This document shows positions 35,438 to 44,707 of a stretch of 64,000 nt of DNA, in pieces (the stretch's first letter is position 1; each line of letters starts with the position of its first letter). The position numbers were made by a program, and so were the translations under genes. The notes below the pieces were generated by a model. That model saw nothing but the letters and a program-made list of their open reading frames with translations, ran no database searches and was not told the DNA's origin. Source of the stretch: Haliea sp963974125 (GTDB lineage: Bacteria; Pseudomonadota; Gammaproteobacteria; Pseudomonadales; Halieaceae); NCBI GenBank assembly GCA_963974125.1, contig CAXBCH010000021.1, forward strand, positions 1 through 64,000. Reading direction: 5' to 3'.

Positions 35438-36940
35438 ATGGAATTGTCTGTTATCTACAGCCGCGCGGCGGCGGGCATTGCCGCGCCTCTGGTGCAGGTG
35501 GAAACCCATCTCGGCAACGGCCTGCCCGCCTTCAACATCGTCGGACTGCCGGAAACCGCAGTACGCGAGAGCCGTGACCGGGTTCGCTGCGCCCTGCAGA
35601 CCTCGCATTTCGACTTTCCGGATCGGCGCATAACCGTGAACCTGGCGCCAGCGGACCTGCCCAAGGAGGGTGGTCGCTTCGACCTGCCTATCGCCCTCGG
35701 CATTCTCGCCGCCAGTGGCCAGCTCCCGACCGCAAGCATCCCGGGCCACGAATTTATCGGTGAGCTGGCGCTGGGCGGCGCTATCCGTGCCATCCCCGGC
35801 ATCATCCCGGCGGCCCAGGCCAGCACCGCTGCGGACCGCACGCTGGTGACACCGGCAGCCAACGCCGCCCTGGCGGCCGTGGTACCCGGCAGCAGGATCA
35901 TCGGCGCCGATGACCTCCTGACCCTGTGTGCGCACCTGAACGGCCGCCAGCCGCTGCCGCAGATGCCGCCCACGCTGGTGGGGGATTGCGCGGTACGCTA
36001 CCCCGACCTGGCGGACGTCGCCGGCCAGGGTCTGGCCCGGCGGGCGCTGGAAATCGCCGCCAGCGGCGGCCACAACCTGCTGCTGTGCGGCCCGCCAGGG
36101 ACCGGCAAGACCCTGCTCGCGAGCCGTCTGCCCGGCATCCTGCCAGCACCGGATCCGGAGGAGGCCCTGACCTGTGCCGCCCTGCACAGCTTCTATGACA
36201 GTACCGGCCTGGAGCACCTGTGGCGACGCCCCTTCCGCAGCCCGCACCACAGCGCCAGCGCCGCGGCGCTGGTCGGCGGCGGCGCGCGCCCGCGGCCCGG
36301 TGAAGCCAGTCTCGCTCACGGCGGCGTCCTGTTCCTCGACGAGTTGCCCGAGTTCAGCCGCCAGGTACTGGAAATGCTGCGGGAACCCATGGAGGCCGCC
36401 GCCATCACCCTGTCGCGGGCCAACCACAAGTTCACCTACCCGGCCCGCTTCCAGCTTGTCGCCGCCATGAACCCCTGCCCCTGCGGATTCCACGGCGATG
36501 ACCAGCAGCCCTGCCGCTGCACCCCGGACCAGATCCAGCGCTACCGCCAGCGCCTGTCGGGGCCGCTGCTGGACCGGATCGACCTGCATGCGCACATGCC
36601 GCGCCTGGACGCTGCAAGCCTGCTGCGGGAGCGCCCAGGGGCGGAGAGTTCAGCGTCGGTAAGGAAGCGGGTGATGGCGGCGCGCACCTGCCAGCTGCAG
36701 CGGCAAGGTTGCACCAATGCCGTGCTGCCAGACGAACAGTTCCGTGAGGTTTGCCAGCTGGGGCCGGCAGCGAGGCGGCAGCTGGAGCGGGCCGCCGACG
36801 CCATGCACCTCTCGGGGCGCGGCCTCCACCGCAGCCTGCGGGTTGCCCGCACCCTGGCAGACATGGCCGGCGCCGCCCACATCGACAGCAGTCACATCGC
36901 CGAGGCTCTCGCCTTCCGGCAGCAGGGCAGCGTGCCCTGA
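35438..36940 (+). CDS. comM: ComM/YifB-family AAA+ helicase
   Basis: 500-residue protein: an N-terminal Lon-substrate-like domain (PAFNIVGLPETAVRESRDRV), an AAA+ Mg-chelatase-like core with Walker A GPPGTGKT and Walker B VLFLDELPEF, a zinc-type CPCGF/CRC segment, and a C-terminal lid (GRGLHRSLRVARTLADM). ComM is a branch-migration helicase in natural transformation; in other species its role is unknown. Its stop is 10 bases from the convergent paaN stop. Confidence 0.93.
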   Translation: MELSVIYSRAAAGIAAPLVQVETHLGNGLPAFNIVGLPETAVRESRDRVRCALQTSHFDFPDRRITVNLAPADLPKEGGRFDLPIALGILAASGQLPTASIPGHEFIGELALGGAIRAIPGIIPAAQASTAADRTLVTPAANAALAAVVPGSRIIGADDLLTLCAHLNGRQPLPQMPPTLVGDCAVRYPDLADVAGQGLARRALEIAASGGHNLLLCGPPGTGKTLLASRLPGILPAPDPEEALTCAALHSFYDSTGLEHLWRRPFRSPHHSASAAALVGGGARPRPGEASLAHGGVLFLDELPEFSRQVLEMLREPMEAAAITLSRANHKFTYPARFQLVAAMNPCPCGFHGDDQQPCRCTPDQIQRYRQRLSGPLLDRIDLHAHMPRLDAASLLRERPGAESSASVRKRVMAARTCQLQRQGCTNAVLPDEQFREVCQLGPAARRQLERAADAMHLSGRGLHRSLRVARTLADMAGAAHIDSSHIAEALAFRQQGSVP

Positions 36941-36950
36941 AGCGGGATAC

Positions 36951-38633
36951 TCAGGCCGCCGGCGCCACCCCCATGAACTTGCTCTGCACAATGCGGAACC
37001 GGTTGCTGACAAAAGCGAGGTCGGCGAGGCAGGCATTGCCCGCCGGATTGAGCCCGGTGACATGGAAATCGGAATAGGCCGCCGCGAAATTGATCGGCAT
37101 GCCGGTCAGGTTGCAGGCCACCGAGGCGCCGGCGGCGTGATAGGCGTCCACCGCCCGGCCCAGGAAAGCCGGATCAGTGGAGTAGACATGGGAGGTGATG
37201 GCGCCGCAGTCGCGGGCGTTGCCAGTGGCATCCTGCAGACAGGCTGCAGCATCCTCGTTGGCAATAATGAATGATACCGGGCCGAAGACCTCCTGCCGGT
37301 ACCAGTCGCGATCGGCCGCGGTCGCCGCGATAACCAGCGGAGTGGCGGTGCGTGCGGCGGGAAAATCCGGGTTGTCATAGGGGGCCGAGTCGCGCAGGAG
37401 TCGGTCCCCCGCCAGCGCGCGATAGCGGTCCACGTTGGCCTGCACCGTCGGGTCGAACAGGGTGCCGCAGAGCGTGGCTGCGCCCCGCGCATCCGCCAGC
37501 CAGTGCTCCACTGCGGCGCAGATGGCCTGCGCCACCTCCGCGTGGCTGACCATCTCGCCCCGGACCGGGATGCCCGCCGCGGGAATATGAATGTTCTGCA
37601 CGCTGGTGCACATCTGCGCTGACGCCTGGCACAGCGAGTGGGCGATGGCCCGGGCCGTGGCGGTGAGGTCGTCAGTGGACTCCAGCACCACCGAGTTGCA
37701 GCCCGCAGTCTCCGTGTACACCAGCTTGCCGGGGCAGTTCTGCTCCAGCCAACTGCCAAAGCGGGGGCTGCCGGTAAAGTCGATGATGGCGGTGTCCGGG
37801 TGCTGGACCAGGGGCAGGGTCGCCGGTTCGGCACGAGTATCCGCCGCCAGGGTCACCAGGTTCGGGTCAAAGCCCGCCTCCGCCAGCACCTCGCGACAGA
37901 CCCTCGCCACCATGGCCACCGGCAGGGTGGCCGCCGGGTGCGGCTTCAACACCACCGGGTTGCCGGTGGCCAGGGAAGCGCAGAGCGCCGGATAGGTATT
38001 CCACAGCGGAAAGGTCGCACAGCACACCACCACGCCAATGCCGCGCGGCACCAGCCGGTAGCGCTTGTCCAGGCTGGCCACCCCGTCGCGGCCGAACTGC
38101 CGCTCCCAGCGTGCAGTGGCAGGCACATCCTGCATGGCCTTGTGCGCATAGGCCAGCGCCTCCAGGCCCCGGTCCAGGGCATTGGCGCCGCTGCCGGCAA
38201 AGGCCATGACATAGGACTGGCCGGAGGTGTGCATGGTGGCGTGGGCATTCTCGAACAGCTGCTCGCCGCAGCGTTGCAGGATCTCCAGGCACACACCCAC
38301 CCGCGCTTCCGGACTGGCTGCCGCCCAGGCGGGGCGCGCGCTGTTGATGGCGGCGAACAGGCCTTCGGGGTCGACCCGCGGATAGCGCACAGCCAGCGGT
38401 TCGCCGGTGTAGGGCGAGACTTCCTCCCCCACCCGGCCGATCTCGCCGGGCTGCTGCAACGGAAAATCCCGGCCCAGCAGGCTCTCGAAACGGGCCTTGC
38501 CCGCAGCCGGCTTTTCCTCGCCGTGAATTTTGCTGCTGGGATTTTCCGGCCAGCCGCTCCAGGCATAGCGGTGGGCGCAGGCGTCCAGGGCCTTGGCAAG
38601 CAGATCCTGGTGTTTCTCGAACAGGGCAGTCAT
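36951..38633 (-). CDS. paaN: PaaN-type aldehyde dehydrogenase
   Basis: 560-residue NAD(P)-dependent aldehyde dehydrogenase of the TIGR02288 (PaaN) group. Visible features: K230 in VLKPHPA, the FTGSPRFG cofactor motif, general base E308 (TETAGCN) and nucleophile C342 (SAQMCTS). PaaN is linked to phenylacetate degradation, but no other paa gene is present, so the substrate may differ. It overlaps the HxlR regulator by 4 bases (ATGA). Oxidation of an aldehyde from the nearby carotenoid oxygenase is an inference. Confidence 0.82.
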   Translation of the reverse strand: MTALFEKHQDLLAKALDACAHRYAWSGWPENPSSKIHGEEKPAAGKARFESLLGRDFPLQQPGEIGRVGEEVSPYTGEPLAVRYPRVDPEGLFAAINSARPAWAAASPEARVGVCLEILQRCGEQLFENAHATMHTSGQSYVMAFAGSGANALDRGLEALAYAHKAMQDVPATARWERQFGRDGVASLDKRYRLVPRGIGVVVCCATFPLWNTYPALCASLATGNPVVLKPHPAATLPVAMVARVCREVLAEAGFDPNLVTLAADTRAEPATLPLVQHPDTAIIDFTGSPRFGSWLEQNCPGKLVYTETAGCNSVVLESTDDLTATARAIAHSLCQASAQMCTSVQNIHIPAAGIPVRGEMVSHAEVAQAICAAVEHWLADARGAATLCGTLFDPTVQANVDRYRALAGDRLLRDSAPYDNPDFPAARTATPLVIAATAADRDWYRQEVFGPVSFIIANEDAAACLQDATGNARDCGAITSHVYSTDPAFLGRAVDAYHAAGASVACNLTGMPINFAAAYSDFHVTGLNPAGNACLADLAFVSNRFRIVQSKFMGVAPAA

Positions 38634-39565
38634 GCGGGGTCTCCAATCGTGAAATCGACATGGTGGGCGCGAAGCTCTTCACCGCAGTGGTCACAGACCA
38701 CTTCGCCGTGCAGGTTCTCGCCACAGAGGGTATGGGTCAGGCACATGGGGCGGCCGGTGCCGCTGGGATCGCACCACTTGTCACCCCATTGCAGCAGGGT
38801 CAGGAAGTAGGGAAACAGGTCCCAGCCTTTCTCGGTCAGCTCATAGGCATAGCGCACCGGGCGCTGCTGGTAGGGCTGGGTGGCAAATACACCGTGGCGC
38901 ACCAGGAACCGCATCCGGTCCGAGAGGATGTTGGTCGCCACCGGCAATTCCTTGTGGAACTCGTCGAAACGCTGCAGGCCGTGAAAGGCCAGGGCGATCA
39001 CATTCGCGGTCCAGCGGTCGCCGACCAGATTGATGAGGTTGCGGTAGACGCTGTGCTCGCCCGGCACCTCATTGGCGGACAGGGATGAACGCCGACGTAC
39101 CTTCTTATCGCGGATGTCCCGGGTCGCACCGGGGCCGGGGTGATAACTGACATCCCGGCCATGCACATCGCGACGACAGCTGCCACAGCGCAGGCGCGGC
39201 TGCAGCGGCCGACCACAGCTACGGTGAAACAAATGCACCTTGCCCTCTGGCGGCGGCGGGTGATGCTTCTCTTCCCACACCACCGCCATCAGCGCATGCT
39301 GGTAAAGATCAATCGATTTGCGCGTCAGATGATAGACCGGATGCCGCGGATCCCCGTTCGCCGCTCGCTTGCGCAGGCAATCCACGGACTGCAGCCACTT
39401 GAGGCGGTTGGAGAGCACCCCCCGGGAGACACCGGTCGCCTCGAGCATGCCGCTGAAGGTGTTGATGCCCCAGAACACCTCCTGGATGATCAAAATGCAC
39501 CATTTGTCTCCAATCTGGTCCAGGGCCCGATTGATGGAACTGGCGCGGGTCCTCAACTGGTGCAT
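38630..39565 (-). CDS. tandem HxlR-type regulator with two zinc-ribbon motifs
   Basis: 311-residue protein with two HxlR winged-helix domains in one chain: residues ~12-95 (GDKWCILIIQEVFWG) and ~175-255 (GDRWTANVIALAFHG). Each is followed by H-x2-C-x9-C-x2-C with identical spacing: H114, C117, C127, C130 and H278, C281, C291, C294. HxlR proteins are usually single-domain dimers, often sensing aldehydes or redox state. It is transcribed just before paaN, so it is a likely regulator of it. The two zinc sites are predicted, not shown. Confidence 0.85.
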   Translation of the reverse strand: MHQLRTRASSINRALDQIGDKWCILIIQEVFWGINTFSGMLEATGVSRGVLSNRLKWLQSVDCLRKRAANGDPRHPVYHLTRKSIDLYQHALMAVVWEEKHHPPPPEGKVHLFHRSCGRPLQPRLRCGSCRRDVHGRDVSYHPGPGATRDIRDKKVRRRSSLSANEVPGEHSVYRNLINLVGDRWTANVIALAFHGLQRFDEFHKELPVATNILSDRMRFLVRHGVFATQPYQQRPVRYAYELTEKGWDLFPYFLTLLQWGDKWCDPSGTGRPMCLTHTLCGENLHGEVVCDHCGEELRAHHVDFTIGDPA

Positions 39566-39610
39566 GACGGCCCCTCCCGAGGGGAATTCAACGACTCTGG
39601 ATACACGCTT

Positions 39611-40498
39611 TCAGGTGCAGTGGAAGTGGAGCACCAGAGCGGTGTCCAGGTCGCGTGCCTGGCCCAGGCTGATGCAGCCATGGCCGCGCAACAACAGCTC
39701 ATCGCGGTGCACGAAGACGGGATCATCAGCGGCCAGATAGACAAAGGTGCCGTTGGTGGAGGCGTCCACCAGCACAAAGAAGCCGCGCCGGTACTCGAGC
39801 GTGGCATGGTGGCGGGACACCCACTCGGCATCCACCACCACGTCCGCCGCGGGATCGCGCCCCAGCACCAGCGGCTGGCTGAGCTCGTCGACCATCACCG
39901 TCCGGCTGCGATAATCAAGGGCCAGCCGGGTGTCGTGGTGAGTACCGGCAAGCGAATCCAGCCCCTGAAAGCTGGTGACGTTGGTGGTGTCGTCCTTCCA
40001 GACAATGTCCACGATATCAAGCAACTGGCGCTTGCCGGGCATTCGCGCCTTGCCCAGGCTGCGAGTCCGGACAGTGCCGGCAGCCAGAGCGCGCACGGAC
40101 TCCGCCGTGGTGATGATCTGCTCGCGCTTGGCCAGGCTGGTCATGCGGGCGGCAGTATTGACCGCGGCGCCGAACACATCGCTCTCCTCCTGCAGTACAT
40201 CACCGTGATGCAGCCCGATACGCAGGGCCAGGCGCTCCCGGGTGCAGAGCTCTTGCCCGCTGACACGACGCTGCATGTCCATTGCTGCCGCCACACCGCG
40301 GTCTGCGCACGGAAAAGTTGCCATGATCTCGTCGCCAATGGTTTTCACCACCTCACCACCATGCACTGCCACCACCTCCGCACACACCTGCAGCAGCCCC
40401 TGGATGGTCTCCCGCGCCACCTCGTCGCCGCGCTGTTCAAACAGACGCGTGCTGCCGCTGATGTCAGCGAAGACAATGGTGAGAGGTTTGCGAGTCAT
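39611..40498 (-). CDS. class III adenylate cyclase with FHA domain
   Basis: 295-residue soluble protein. The class III cyclase domain (1-170) has metal-binding D12 (FADISGST) and D56 (IGDEIMATF), substrate residues K52 and D107 (adenine type), and transition-state N114 and R118 (VNTAAR); all are present, so it should be active. The FHA domain (about 205-285) has G213-R214, S228-R229-x-H231 and N249-G250-T251, so it can bind phosphothreonine. I chose ATG 40498; the frame to 40588 overlaps the TonB receptor end. It lies 45 bases upstream of the HxlR gene. Confidence 0.9.
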   Translation of the reverse strand: MTRKPLTIVFADISGSTRLFEQRGDEVARETIQGLLQVCAEVVAVHGGEVVKTIGDEIMATFPCADRGVAAAMDMQRRVSGQELCTRERLALRIGLHHGDVLQEESDVFGAAVNTAARMTSLAKREQIITTAESVRALAAGTVRTRSLGKARMPGKRQLLDIVDIVWKDDTTNVTSFQGLDSLAGTHHDTRLALDYRSRTVMVDELSQPLVLGRDPAADVVVDAEWVSRHHATLEYRRGFFVLVDASTNGTFVYLAADDPVFVHRDELLLRGHGCISLGQARDLDTALVLHFHCT

Positions 40499-40584
40499 GG
40501 ACGCGGATGATAGGCGAAAGCAGGACTCACCTCCACTGCCGTGACGAGGAGGCAGCCCGGCAATCCAGGCTGCCTCACGGTGCC

Positions 40585-42906
40585 TCAAAAACTCTTGGTT
40601 AGAGTGACACCAGCAGTACGCGGCGGCATGTAGTACTCCGACGTGACGCCAGTGGGGTCGACGATACGGTTGGTGATCTGCAGTTCGTCGTTGAGGTTCT
40701 TGCCCCAGACATCCACCGCCAGGGAACCGTCGGCGCTGGTCCAGCTGACACTGGCGTCGATCAGCTCAACGCTACCCTGGCGCTCCACCGGCCGGTTCTG
40801 GGGCCCGCTGTAGTACTCGTCCTTCCAGCTGTAGCTGAGGCCGAAATCCAGGGCGCTGCCATTGCCGAGATTGACCCGGTAGTTGGCACTGCTGGTAAGG
40901 GAACCGTCCGGCGCAAACGGCAGGCTGCGGTCCGCCAGGTCAACGCCATTGGAGTTGATGAACTCCTTGAAGGTGGCATCGCTGTAGTTGTAGCTCGCGC
41001 TCAGGGTGAAGTTCTCGAAGGGCACGACGTCGAAGGACGCCTCGAAGCCCTTTGATTCGGCCTGGGCGTTCAGCAGTACCAGCAGGAAGCGGCTGTTGAG
41101 CTCGAACACCTGCAGGTCCTCGTAGTCCATGTCGTAGTAGGACAGGTTGAACTGCAGGCGCTTGTCCCACCAGGAGGACTTCATGCCCAGTTCGATGTTC
41201 TCGACGATTTCCGGATCCACCGGCTCCGCGGCGACGCTGGCCAGGTTGGTCTGGGACTGGAAGGCGCCGCTCTTGAAGCCCTCGGAGTAGGTGGCGTAGA
41301 ACATCAGGTCATCCGTGGGCCGCCAGGCCAGGGACAGCTTGTGGGTCACCTCGGACCAGGAGTCCTCGGCAAACACGGGTGCTGCAAACGACGGCAGGAT
41401 CAGGGGCACGCCGGAAGGCGTGGTATCCAGCAGGTCGATGGAGTTCTGGGTGATCTCCTTCTCGTCCTCGGCCCAGCGCACCCCGTAGGTCAGGGTCAGC
41501 TGCTCGGTGAGGTCATAGTCCGCCTGGCCGTAGACCGCATAACTGGTGGTGGTGTTGTCCTGGGTAAAGAGCACATCGCCGACGCCCGCCAGCCCCAGAC
41601 CCTGCAAGGGGGTGCTGTACTGGGTATAGAACTCCTCGGCCCGCTCCACATCCTCCTCCATGAAGAAGGCGCCGGCCAGCCAGTTCAGGCGCTCGCTGTT
41701 GCCGGCGAGACGGAACTCCTGGGAAAACTGCGAGGCCTCTTCCTCGGCGCCGTTGACCACGTTGCCCGGGGCGGTGAAAAAGCCGGGGGGCAGCGGCACG
41801 CCCGGGGGCGATGGCGCGCTCAGGTTGTTGAGGGGGATGCCGGTAAGGTCGTCCACCCAGTTGTAGTCGCTGGAGCGCCAGGCAGTAATGGAGGTCAGGC
41901 TGGCCCAGTCCAGGTCGACTTCCAAGCGGGCCATCACCCCCTCGACCACGCGCTTCTGCGAGGTATCGAACTGGGAGGTACAGTTGCGATCATCTTCCAT
42001 GTAGCGCTCGGACATGCCGATGCGCCAGAACGGCGCCAGGCCGGCGATGGCCGAATCCACGTTCTGGATGTGGCGGCAGGGACCGTTGGTCTCATCGCGG
42101 GCGTAATCAGCCGTCAGCAGCAGGTCGACGCGCTCGCTGATGTCGAACATCAGCTGCGCCCGGGCGCTGACCGCGCGGGCGTCATCCATCTTTTCCCCGG
42201 CATTGCCGGCGCCAAAGCTCTCGCCAATGATCGGGCTGTTGGCGAAGTTGCCGGAGGTATTGATATCGGCGGGAGTGATCACGTTGCGGCCATAGCCATC
42301 CCGGTCGCGGAAGGAGTAGACCAGCTTGCCGGCGACCTTGTCGGTGAGCCCGCCGCTGGCCAGGCCCTGGAAGTGGCGCAGGTCGTCGCTGCCGGCGGAG
42401 ACCCGCACCCGCAGCTCGGTTTCCTGGGAGGGGCGCGAGGTGACGATATTGATCGCGCCGCCGTTGGTGTTCTTGCCGTACAGGGTGCCCTGGGGGCCGC
42501 GCAGGATTTCCACCCGTTCGAGGTCAAACAGGTCAAAGCCGACGCCGCCGGTGCGGCCGATATAGACTTCATCCAGGAACACGCCGATCGCCGGGTCGCT
42601 GCCCGCCGAGTCGGAGCTGTTGCCGATGCCGCGAATATAGATGCGCGGCTCGCCGATACTGAACTGGTTGTAGGTCAGCCCCGGGGTACGGAAGGCGATA
42701 TCGTTGAGGCCGCTGATCTTGCCGACCTCGATATCATCGCCGGCGAGGGCGGCGACGGACAGGGGTACATCCTGAATGCTCTGGGCGCGGCGTTCGGCGG
42801 TCACCACCACCTCTTCCAGCTGTTGCTGGGCGGAGGCCAGCATGGGCAGGGCCAGGGGCAGCACGGCAAGGGCGTGAATGGCGGCGCGGAGTGTATTGGT
42901 AGTCAT
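40585..42906 (-). CDS. TonB-dependent outer-membrane receptor
   Basis: 773-residue receptor. A signal peptide (IHALAVLPLALPMLASA) is followed by a TonB box region (LEEVVVTAERR), a plug domain (residues ~40-160, with RGPQGTLYGKNTNGGAINIVT) and a 22-strand barrel ending in aromatic Phe (GVTLTKSF). It matches the large, poorly characterised TonB family with a plug starting DVPLSVAAL, common in marine and sphingomonad bacteria and used for aromatics, terpenoids or carotenoids. The ligand is unknown. A carotenoid oxygenase lies upstream on the same strand. Confidence 0.93.
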   Translation of the reverse strand: MTTNTLRAAIHALAVLPLALPMLASAQQQLEEVVVTAERRAQSIQDVPLSVAALAGDDIEVGKISGLNDIAFRTPGLTYNQFSIGEPRIYIRGIGNSSDSAGSDPAIGVFLDEVYIGRTGGVGFDLFDLERVEILRGPQGTLYGKNTNGGAINIVTSRPSQETELRVRVSAGSDDLRHFQGLASGGLTDKVAGKLVYSFRDRDGYGRNVITPADINTSGNFANSPIIGESFGAGNAGEKMDDARAVSARAQLMFDISERVDLLLTADYARDETNGPCRHIQNVDSAIAGLAPFWRIGMSERYMEDDRNCTSQFDTSQKRVVEGVMARLEVDLDWASLTSITAWRSSDYNWVDDLTGIPLNNLSAPSPPGVPLPPGFFTAPGNVVNGAEEEASQFSQEFRLAGNSERLNWLAGAFFMEEDVERAEEFYTQYSTPLQGLGLAGVGDVLFTQDNTTTSYAVYGQADYDLTEQLTLTYGVRWAEDEKEITQNSIDLLDTTPSGVPLILPSFAAPVFAEDSWSEVTHKLSLAWRPTDDLMFYATYSEGFKSGAFQSQTNLASVAAEPVDPEIVENIELGMKSSWWDKRLQFNLSYYDMDYEDLQVFELNSRFLLVLLNAQAESKGFEASFDVVPFENFTLSASYNYSDATFKEFINSNGVDLADRSLPFAPDGSLTSSANYRVNLGNGSALDFGLSYSWKDEYYSGPQNRPVERQGSVELIDASVSWTSADGSLAVDVWGKNLNDELQITNRIVDPTGVTSEYYMPPRTAGVTLTKSF

Positions 42907-42975
42907 AGAAGCCTCGTGCGGACGTTATCGGTTATAGTGGCTTGCATTAACGAACTAAGTTTATCGAAACCTTGG

Positions 42976-43013
42976 CGAAAAACAAGGGCGGGCGCCCGGG
43001 ATCGCAGCGCCCG
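42976..43013 (-). terminator. terminator after the carotenoid oxygenase
   Basis: On the minus strand a 7-bp GC stem (CGGGCGC / GCGCCCG, 11-base loop) is followed by CCCTTGTTTTTCG. It starts 7 bases after the oxygenase stop and would separate it from the TonB receptor, which would then need its own promoter in 42907-42975. Confidence 0.5.
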
Positions 43014-43019
43014 GGGGTC

Positions 43020-44540
43020 TCAGGCCCGGTAGAGGTCCTCACCCCGCGCCCAGGTGGCGTGAAAGCCGTAAGGCACCCGATGCGGCATGCGCACCCGCGC
43101 CACCGGGCCGCGTTCGATATCCGTGGCATCGAACACCAGACAGTGGGACTGCCAGTTGTTGCTGTCCGTGGCCAGGGTGATGACATAGCCGTCATCTTCA
43201 CCGGAGTCGGCGCTCGCACCCCGGCGCGGCGCGAACACCGCCTCGCTGCCGAACACACCGGTACCGTAGTCCCACTGCCAGCGCTTGCCGGTCTCGTTGT
43301 CGTACTTCACCAGTCCGGTAAAGCGCAGGGTGTAACCGCCCTCGTGGTGCAGGGGGATGCGCTGGTGGTAGGCATAGCGACTCTTGCGCCCGTGATAGAG
43401 CGGGTTGGTCTTGTTGAACTCGGTGTTGAGGTCATCGATCGGCCCCTCCCGCACTTCGCCGGTACGCAGGTTGAAGCGCCAGCGATAGTTGTTCGCCTCC
43501 AGCCGCATATAGGCCAGCATGGAGGCCAGTTCGCCCTCGCCGGGCTGGGCGTCTGGCATCGGGTTGGTGGAGCGGCAGCCGTCCATGATCACCCACTCAC
43601 CCTCTTCCCAGCAGTTGCTGGTATGGAGGATGTAGCAGGGCTCGCACTCGAACCAGCGCACATCGCTGCCCGCGCCGCGGCGCGGAATCAGGCCGAAGCG
43701 GGTGGGAATGTCGGTGTGGAATGTCAGCACCCGGTAGCCGTGCTGGCGCAGCACATTCATGTCATGGAAGAACGGCAGGTCATGCAGAATCGCGTAATGG
43801 GTGGTGAAGCCGATATCGTGGGGCAGACGCGGTCCCGGCAGGTCAATCGCCACCTCGTGCAGGAGCTTGCCGCTGGGGTCAGCGACCCCGTAGGTCATGT
43901 AGGGCGGCTGGTCGCCATAGTCAAAGAACAGCAGCTCACCCGTGGCCAGGTCGACCTTGGAGTGGGCCGACATGCGCCGCTGCTGGCGCCCCTGCAGATC
44001 GTAATAGCCCTTGGTGGAGAGATCGTGGGCATCCAGCCGGTAGGGGTGGCCGGCGTTGTACCACAGGCTCATCAGGTCGCCGTTGTAGATGAAGATATCC
44101 GTATTGGAGGTGTCCTTGATCCCAAAGGGCGACAGGCTGTAGTCGAAGGGCCCCATCACCCCGGGCGAGATCGAACGGCCGTTGGCCCGCTCCCCCTGCA
44201 GCGCAAGCGTGTCCACATAGCGATTGCGGTAGGCGGCCTGGCCGTTGCGGAAGTACACCCCGTGCACCATGCCGTCGCCGTCGAAGGGGTGATAGCGATT
44301 CTTGGGCTTGAACACCGGGTTGGGACCGTTGCGAAAGTAAGCGCCCTCAAGATCCGCCGGCAGCTCGCCCTCCACCGCCAGGCCCGAAACATCCAGCTCG
44401 TCCGAGGTGGGGGCGTAGACCCCGTGCAGATAGGGGTTGTCCAGGGTGTAGATCCACGGCTGGGTATCGGAAAACTCGGTGACACCGCCGATGCACTGAT
44501 CGACCGAGGGGTACTCACTGACTTTGCTGAGGCTCTGCAT
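43020..44540 (-). CDS. carotenoid cleavage oxygenase / lignostilbene dioxygenase family
   Basis: 506-residue non-heme iron oxygenase that cleaves a conjugated C=C bond to give two carbonyl products. The four iron-binding histidines are all found: H193 (SAHSKVD), H241 (LPHDIGF), H306 (ILHTSNCWEE) and H494 (GFHATW). The signature FDGDGMVHG is near residue 86. I chose ATG 44540 with GGGAGAG upstream; GTG 44579 or ATG 44558 would lengthen it. The substrate could be a carotenoid, apocarotenoid or stilbenoid; the family does not decide. Confidence 0.9.
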   Translation of the reverse strand: MQSLSKVSEYPSVDQCIGGVTEFSDTQPWIYTLDNPYLHGVYAPTSDELDVSGLAVEGELPADLEGAYFRNGPNPVFKPKNRYHPFDGDGMVHGVYFRNGQAAYRNRYVDTLALQGERANGRSISPGVMGPFDYSLSPFGIKDTSNTDIFIYNGDLMSLWYNAGHPYRLDAHDLSTKGYYDLQGRQQRRMSAHSKVDLATGELLFFDYGDQPPYMTYGVADPSGKLLHEVAIDLPGPRLPHDIGFTTHYAILHDLPFFHDMNVLRQHGYRVLTFHTDIPTRFGLIPRRGAGSDVRWFECEPCYILHTSNCWEEGEWVIMDGCRSTNPMPDAQPGEGELASMLAYMRLEANNYRWRFNLRTGEVREGPIDDLNTEFNKTNPLYHGRKSRYAYHQRIPLHHEGGYTLRFTGLVKYDNETGKRWQWDYGTGVFGSEAVFAPRRGASADSGEDDGYVITLATDSNNWQSHCLVFDATDIERGPVARVRMPHRVPYGFHATWARGEDLYRA

Positions 44541-44602
44541 GACGCTCTCCCGGGGCATCTGGCCCGCCGATTCAACCACCTGCGGGCATGGGTTTGATTC
44601 CG

Positions 44603-44630
44603 ATTATAGGCACCAAGTATTTTTATGCAA
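44603..44630 (-). promoter_or_regulatory. promoter of the carotenoid oxygenase
   Basis: On the minus strand TTGCAT (44630 to 44625) and TATAAT (44608 to 44603) are 16 bases apart. The implied start near 44596 gives a leader of about 55 bases to ATG 44540. Confidence 0.55.
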
Positions 44631-44692
44631 GTTAAATGCGCCGTCCCAAAAAGACCGCGTGCTTCCGGCTTGCGGGCCGCGCGCCCCTTGGC

Positions 44693-44707
44693 TAGACTTC
44701 AAGTCTA
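44693..44707. promoter_or_regulatory. perfect palindromic operator upstream of the SDR gene
   Basis: TAGACTTCAAGTCTA: 7-bp arms around one base. It lies between TTGGCT (44688-44693) and TATAAA (44710-44715), which are 16 bases apart as in a sigma-70 promoter, so a bound protein would block RNA polymerase. The implied leader to the GTG at 44732 would be very short. The regulator is unknown. Confidence 0.6.

Noticed and set aside
42947..42961. Short AACTAAGTT palindrome upstream of the TonB receptor
   Set aside because: Arms of 4 bp only; too common to call an operator.
41341..43032. 563-codon plus-strand open frame across the TonB receptor
   Set aside because: Antisense shadow in GC-rich DNA; the translation is low-complexity and matches no family.
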